Source: Nitrospirota bacterium (lineage in GTDB: Bacteria; Nitrospirota; UBA9217). From it: a DNA stretch of 5,923 nt. Where the stretch lies: NCBI GenBank assembly GCA_013334545.1, contig JAAXXJ010000198.1, positions 1 to 5,923 of the forward strand, given 5' to 3'. A program made the translations under genes and the position numbers. Positions 3,937 to 5,923 of the stretch are shown here, piece by piece (within the stretch, counting starts at the first letter, position 1; the number at the start of each line of letters is the position of its first letter). Below the pieces are notes generated by a model that saw only the letters and a list, made by a program, of their open reading frames with translations, ran no database searches and was not told where the DNA came from.

Positions 3937-5697
3937 TCAAGAGACAAATATTTTTACTTTCGTCCCTTTCTCCGGGATGCTTTCTATCTTCATATCCCAT
4001 CCATGCGCCTTGACCAGATGCTTCACGATAGCCAGGCCGAGGCCGGTGCCGCCCATTTTGCGTGAGCGGGCGGTATCGACGCGGTAGAACCGTTCGCCGA
4101 GCCGGGCAAGGTGCTTTTCCGATATTCCGATCCCCGTATCTTCCACAAAGAGGAAGGTCCTGCCGTTCTCTTCGCCGATGCCGAAGGTCACACCGCCCTT
4201 GTCGGTGAACTTGATTGCGTTGTCGACAAGGTTGGTCAAGATCTGGATCAGCCGGTCGCGGTCGGCCATGATCGAGCCGATATCGGGAGCAATGGATGTC
4301 CTGAGGTCGATCCCTTTCGCAGCCGCTTTTTCCCTCAGGATGGGCAGGACAGCGTCGGCGATATCATCGAAGGCCACTGCGGATTTGTCCACGCCGATGA
4401 CACCCAGTTCTATCTTCGAGATGGTCATGAGGTCGTCCACGAGGCTATTGATGCGCTTGCTGTTCGACCGGATGGTCTCGAGGAACTTGCGGGCGTGCTC
4501 CCGGTCGTCCAGCGCGCCTTCGAGGAGCGTCTCGGCGAAACCCTGGATGGCAGTGATAGGCGTCTTGAGCTCGTGGGAGATGTTGGCAACGAAGTCCTTG
4601 CGCACCTGCTCCAGCTTCTTGAGCTGCGTAATATCGTGGAAGATTGCGACAAAGCCTGACAGGACATCATTTCCATGGAAAAGCGGCGAGATCCTGACCA
4701 CACAGTGGAGCTCATCGGGCCGGTCGAGCGTGAACTCCGTGGTCCCTGCAGCACCGCTGGTCCTGACCTCGTCGAGCAGGGAGAAGAACTCGTTGTTCCT
4801 GACGACTTCGATGAATGGCCTGCCCATGAGGGGGATATCGCCGAAGAATGTCCTGGTCGCAGCGCTCGAAAGCAGGACAACGCCTTTCCTATCAAGGATG
4901 AGGAGGGCGTCCGGAATGCTCCTGAGGATCTCATTGAGCCGTTTTCGCTCTTGTTCGTGCTCCTCGATGACGGTCCTGAGCTCCTCGGACATGCTGTTCA
5001 GGCTGTCGGCTATCTCGCTGAACTCTCCCGCATCCGTCAGGAACAGGCGCTTGCCGATGCCGTGCGGGACGAGGGCCGTAGAGAAATCCTTGATCTGGCG
5101 GGTCAATCTGCGCAGATAATCGATCTGCCATAACGAGAACGCTCCCGTGGCGAGGATGATGAAGCTAACGACGAGGATGATCTTGATCTTGGCGGCGTTC
5201 ACTGCGTGATCGACATCCTCCAACGGGAGGCTCAAACGCACATAGCCGGACGGTTTCCCCTGTGCGGTCACCCGGTAGGCGACATACAGGAGCTCGTGCT
5301 TGACCGTTTCACTGTACCGGATGAACATGCCGGTGCCATTGAGCGCCGCCCGCTGGATCTCCGGCCGCCCGGCGTGGTTATCCATGTGTGAAGATTCACT
5401 GTCGGAATCGCCGATGACCGTTCCGTCGCGAAGGATGATCGTGACCCGCGCCCCGGTCTTCGCCTTCGTCTGCCTGCAGAACTCATCATAATTTCCCGGT
5501 GCGGTGAACGATATCCGGTCCGCGATGAGGGATGCGGAGAAACCGATCAGGATTTTGACGATACCTGCAAGGTGCTTCGGGAAATCGGTTTTTCCAAGAC
5601 GCACCTTAAGGACCTCATTGATGCGATACCTGTTGCCTTGTTTGTGAAGGATTGCCGTAGCCGGCTCATACTCATGAATAAGGCATGCGAGGAGCAA
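3937..5697 (-). CDS. phoR: PhoR-type sensor histidine kinase, 5'-truncated (N-terminal membrane helix missing)
   Basis: This is an inner-membrane two-component kinase, normally paired with a PhoB-type regulator for phosphate response. Numbering follows the open frame, which starts at a TTG (5695-5697). Visible parts are a PhoR-like extracytoplasmic sensor (about 55-165, with GARVTIILRDGTVIGDS and a MDNHAGRPE motif), a membrane helix (171-192), a HAMP linker (193-245), a PAS domain (about 250-360), HisKA with SHELKTP (phospho-acceptor His375), and HATPase_c with an N box (NLVDNAIKF, 489-497), G1 (DTGIGI), F box (RFYRVD) and G2 (GGTGLGLAIVKH). All catalytic motifs are intact to the TGA at 3937-3939. 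Residues 1 to about 50 are not kinase: they lie opposite a PAS coding sequence and lack the expected first membrane helix. There is no ATG before residue 105. A GTG at 5604 with GAGGT 7 bases ahead is the only start with a plausible ribosome site. Trust 3937 to about 5545. No phoB neighbour is in view, so phoR is a family-level name. Confidence 0.88.
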   Translation of the reverse strand: MLLACLIHEYEPATAILHKQGNRYRINEVLKVRLGKTDFPKHLAGIVKILIGFSASLIADRISFTAPGNYDEFCRQTKAKTGARVTIILRDGTVIGDSDSESSHMDNHAGRPEIQRAALNGTGMFIRYSETVKHELLYVAYRVTAQGKPSGYVRLSLPLEDVDHAVNAAKIKIILVVSFIILATGAFSLWQIDYLRRLTRQIKDFSTALVPHGIGKRLFLTDAGEFSEIADSLNSMSEELRTVIEEHEQERKRLNEILRSIPDALLILDRKGVVLLSSAATRTFFGDIPLMGRPFIEVVRNNEFFSLLDEVRTSGAAGTTEFTLDRPDELHCVVRISPLFHGNDVLSGFVAIFHDITQLKKLEQVRKDFVANISHELKTPITAIQGFAETLLEGALDDREHARKFLETIRSNSKRINSLVDDLMTISKIELGVIGVDKSAVAFDDIADAVLPILREKAAAKGIDLRTSIAPDIGSIMADRDRLIQILTNLVDNAIKFTDKGGVTFGIGEENGRTFLFVEDTGIGISEKHLARLGERFYRVDTARSRKMGGTGLGLAIVKHLVKAHGWDMKIESIPEKGTKVKIFVS

Positions 5698-5923
5698 TGG
5701 GGCATGTCATTCGCTGACCTTTATGGCACCGATGCAAGCCACGGCTTTCCTGCTGATCAAATGACATGGTTCTTAGCCAAAGACCGTGAAGTTTTCGAGG
5801 GCGGACGACAGATCGAATTTGTGGAAACCATTTGGAATGCGCGGCTGAATGAAAATCGCATTGGTCATACCATCAAGAGACCCATTTACGATGTTGACGG
5901 CAATCCTCTGTATCTTATTTGTA
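5572..5923 (+). CDS. PAS-domain protein, partial (runs off the window, true start not seen)
   Basis: The plus-strand frame to the window edge reads as a good PAS sensory domain. It has an entry helix HLKDLIDAIPVALFVKD, a core LILMNKACEEQWGMSFADL, then a DREVFEGGRQIEF segment and the closing strands RIGHTIKRPIYDVDGNPLYL. Such domains usually sit at the front of histidine kinases or GGDEF/EAL proteins; the output domain lies beyond the window. Similar PAS domains come to mind from betaproteobacterial multi-PAS signalling proteins, but this is recall only. The stated start is a GTG without a ribosome site, and the residues before it look like the tail of another segment, so the gene is probably cut at its 5' end too. 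A hand count of 5701-5923 gives about 47% GC, against about 63% for 4441-4560 in the kinase. Confidence 0.72.
   Translation, partial: MLREIGFSKTHLKDLIDAIPVALFVKDCRSRLILMNKACEEQWGMSFADLYGTDASHGFPADQMTWFLAKDREVFEGGRQIEFVETIWNARLNENRIGHTIKRPIYDVDGNPLYLIC

Noticed and set aside
4178..5119. 313-codon open frame on the plus strand
   Set aside because: It is wholly antisense to the kinase, is Ser/Arg-rich as expected of a shadow frame, and the kinase frame carries every catalytic motif.

Overview
This 5.9-kb window is bacterial chromosomal DNA, moderately GC-rich and with compact gene spacing. Gene styles suggest a Nitrospirota or Desulfobacterota-type organism: a PhoR-like kinase with an N-terminal sensor domain, a DUF3562-type small protein, and a protein with an Arg-rich 'DRR' tail. 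That placement is an impression from sequence style, not a computed assignment.

Layout. (1) 61-879, minus strand: three small genes that look like one operon. In transcription order they are a four-cysteine protein (661-879), a DUF3562-like protein (379-600) and an unrecognised 92-residue protein (61-339). Good Shine-Dalgarno sequences mark their starts, and for the first two they argue for starts well inside the longest open frames. (2) 880-1211: gene-free. (3) 1212-1844, plus strand: a good sigma70-type promoter followed by an FMN-dependent nitroreductase-family gene. (4) 1934-3097, plus strand: a 387-residue helical protein of unknown function with an Arg-rich tail. (5) 3098-3409: a convergent intergenic region with a strong minus-strand terminator, a weaker plus-strand terminator and a further nested hairpin. 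(6) 3410-3631, minus strand: a small AT-richer orphan gene behind a sigma54-like promoter (3671-3686). (7) 3937 to about 5545, minus strand: a PhoR-type sensor histidine kinase with all kinase motifs but no first membrane helix. (8) About 5572-5923, plus strand: the start of a PAS-domain protein running off the window. Its coding sequence lies opposite the apparent N-terminus of the kinase.

The oddest spot is the kinase/PAS collision near 5535-5605. Two recognisable coding regions meet head-to-head, both apparently lacking their own 5' ends, with a GC drop from about 63% to 47% in hand-counted samples. This is either a genomic rearrangement or a chimeric assembly. I see no CRISPR array, tRNA, intact rRNA gene, transposase or recognisable defence system, and nothing that makes a convincing new multi-gene system. 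The best leads are the small-protein operon, the sigma54-linked orphan gene and the Arg-tailed protein.
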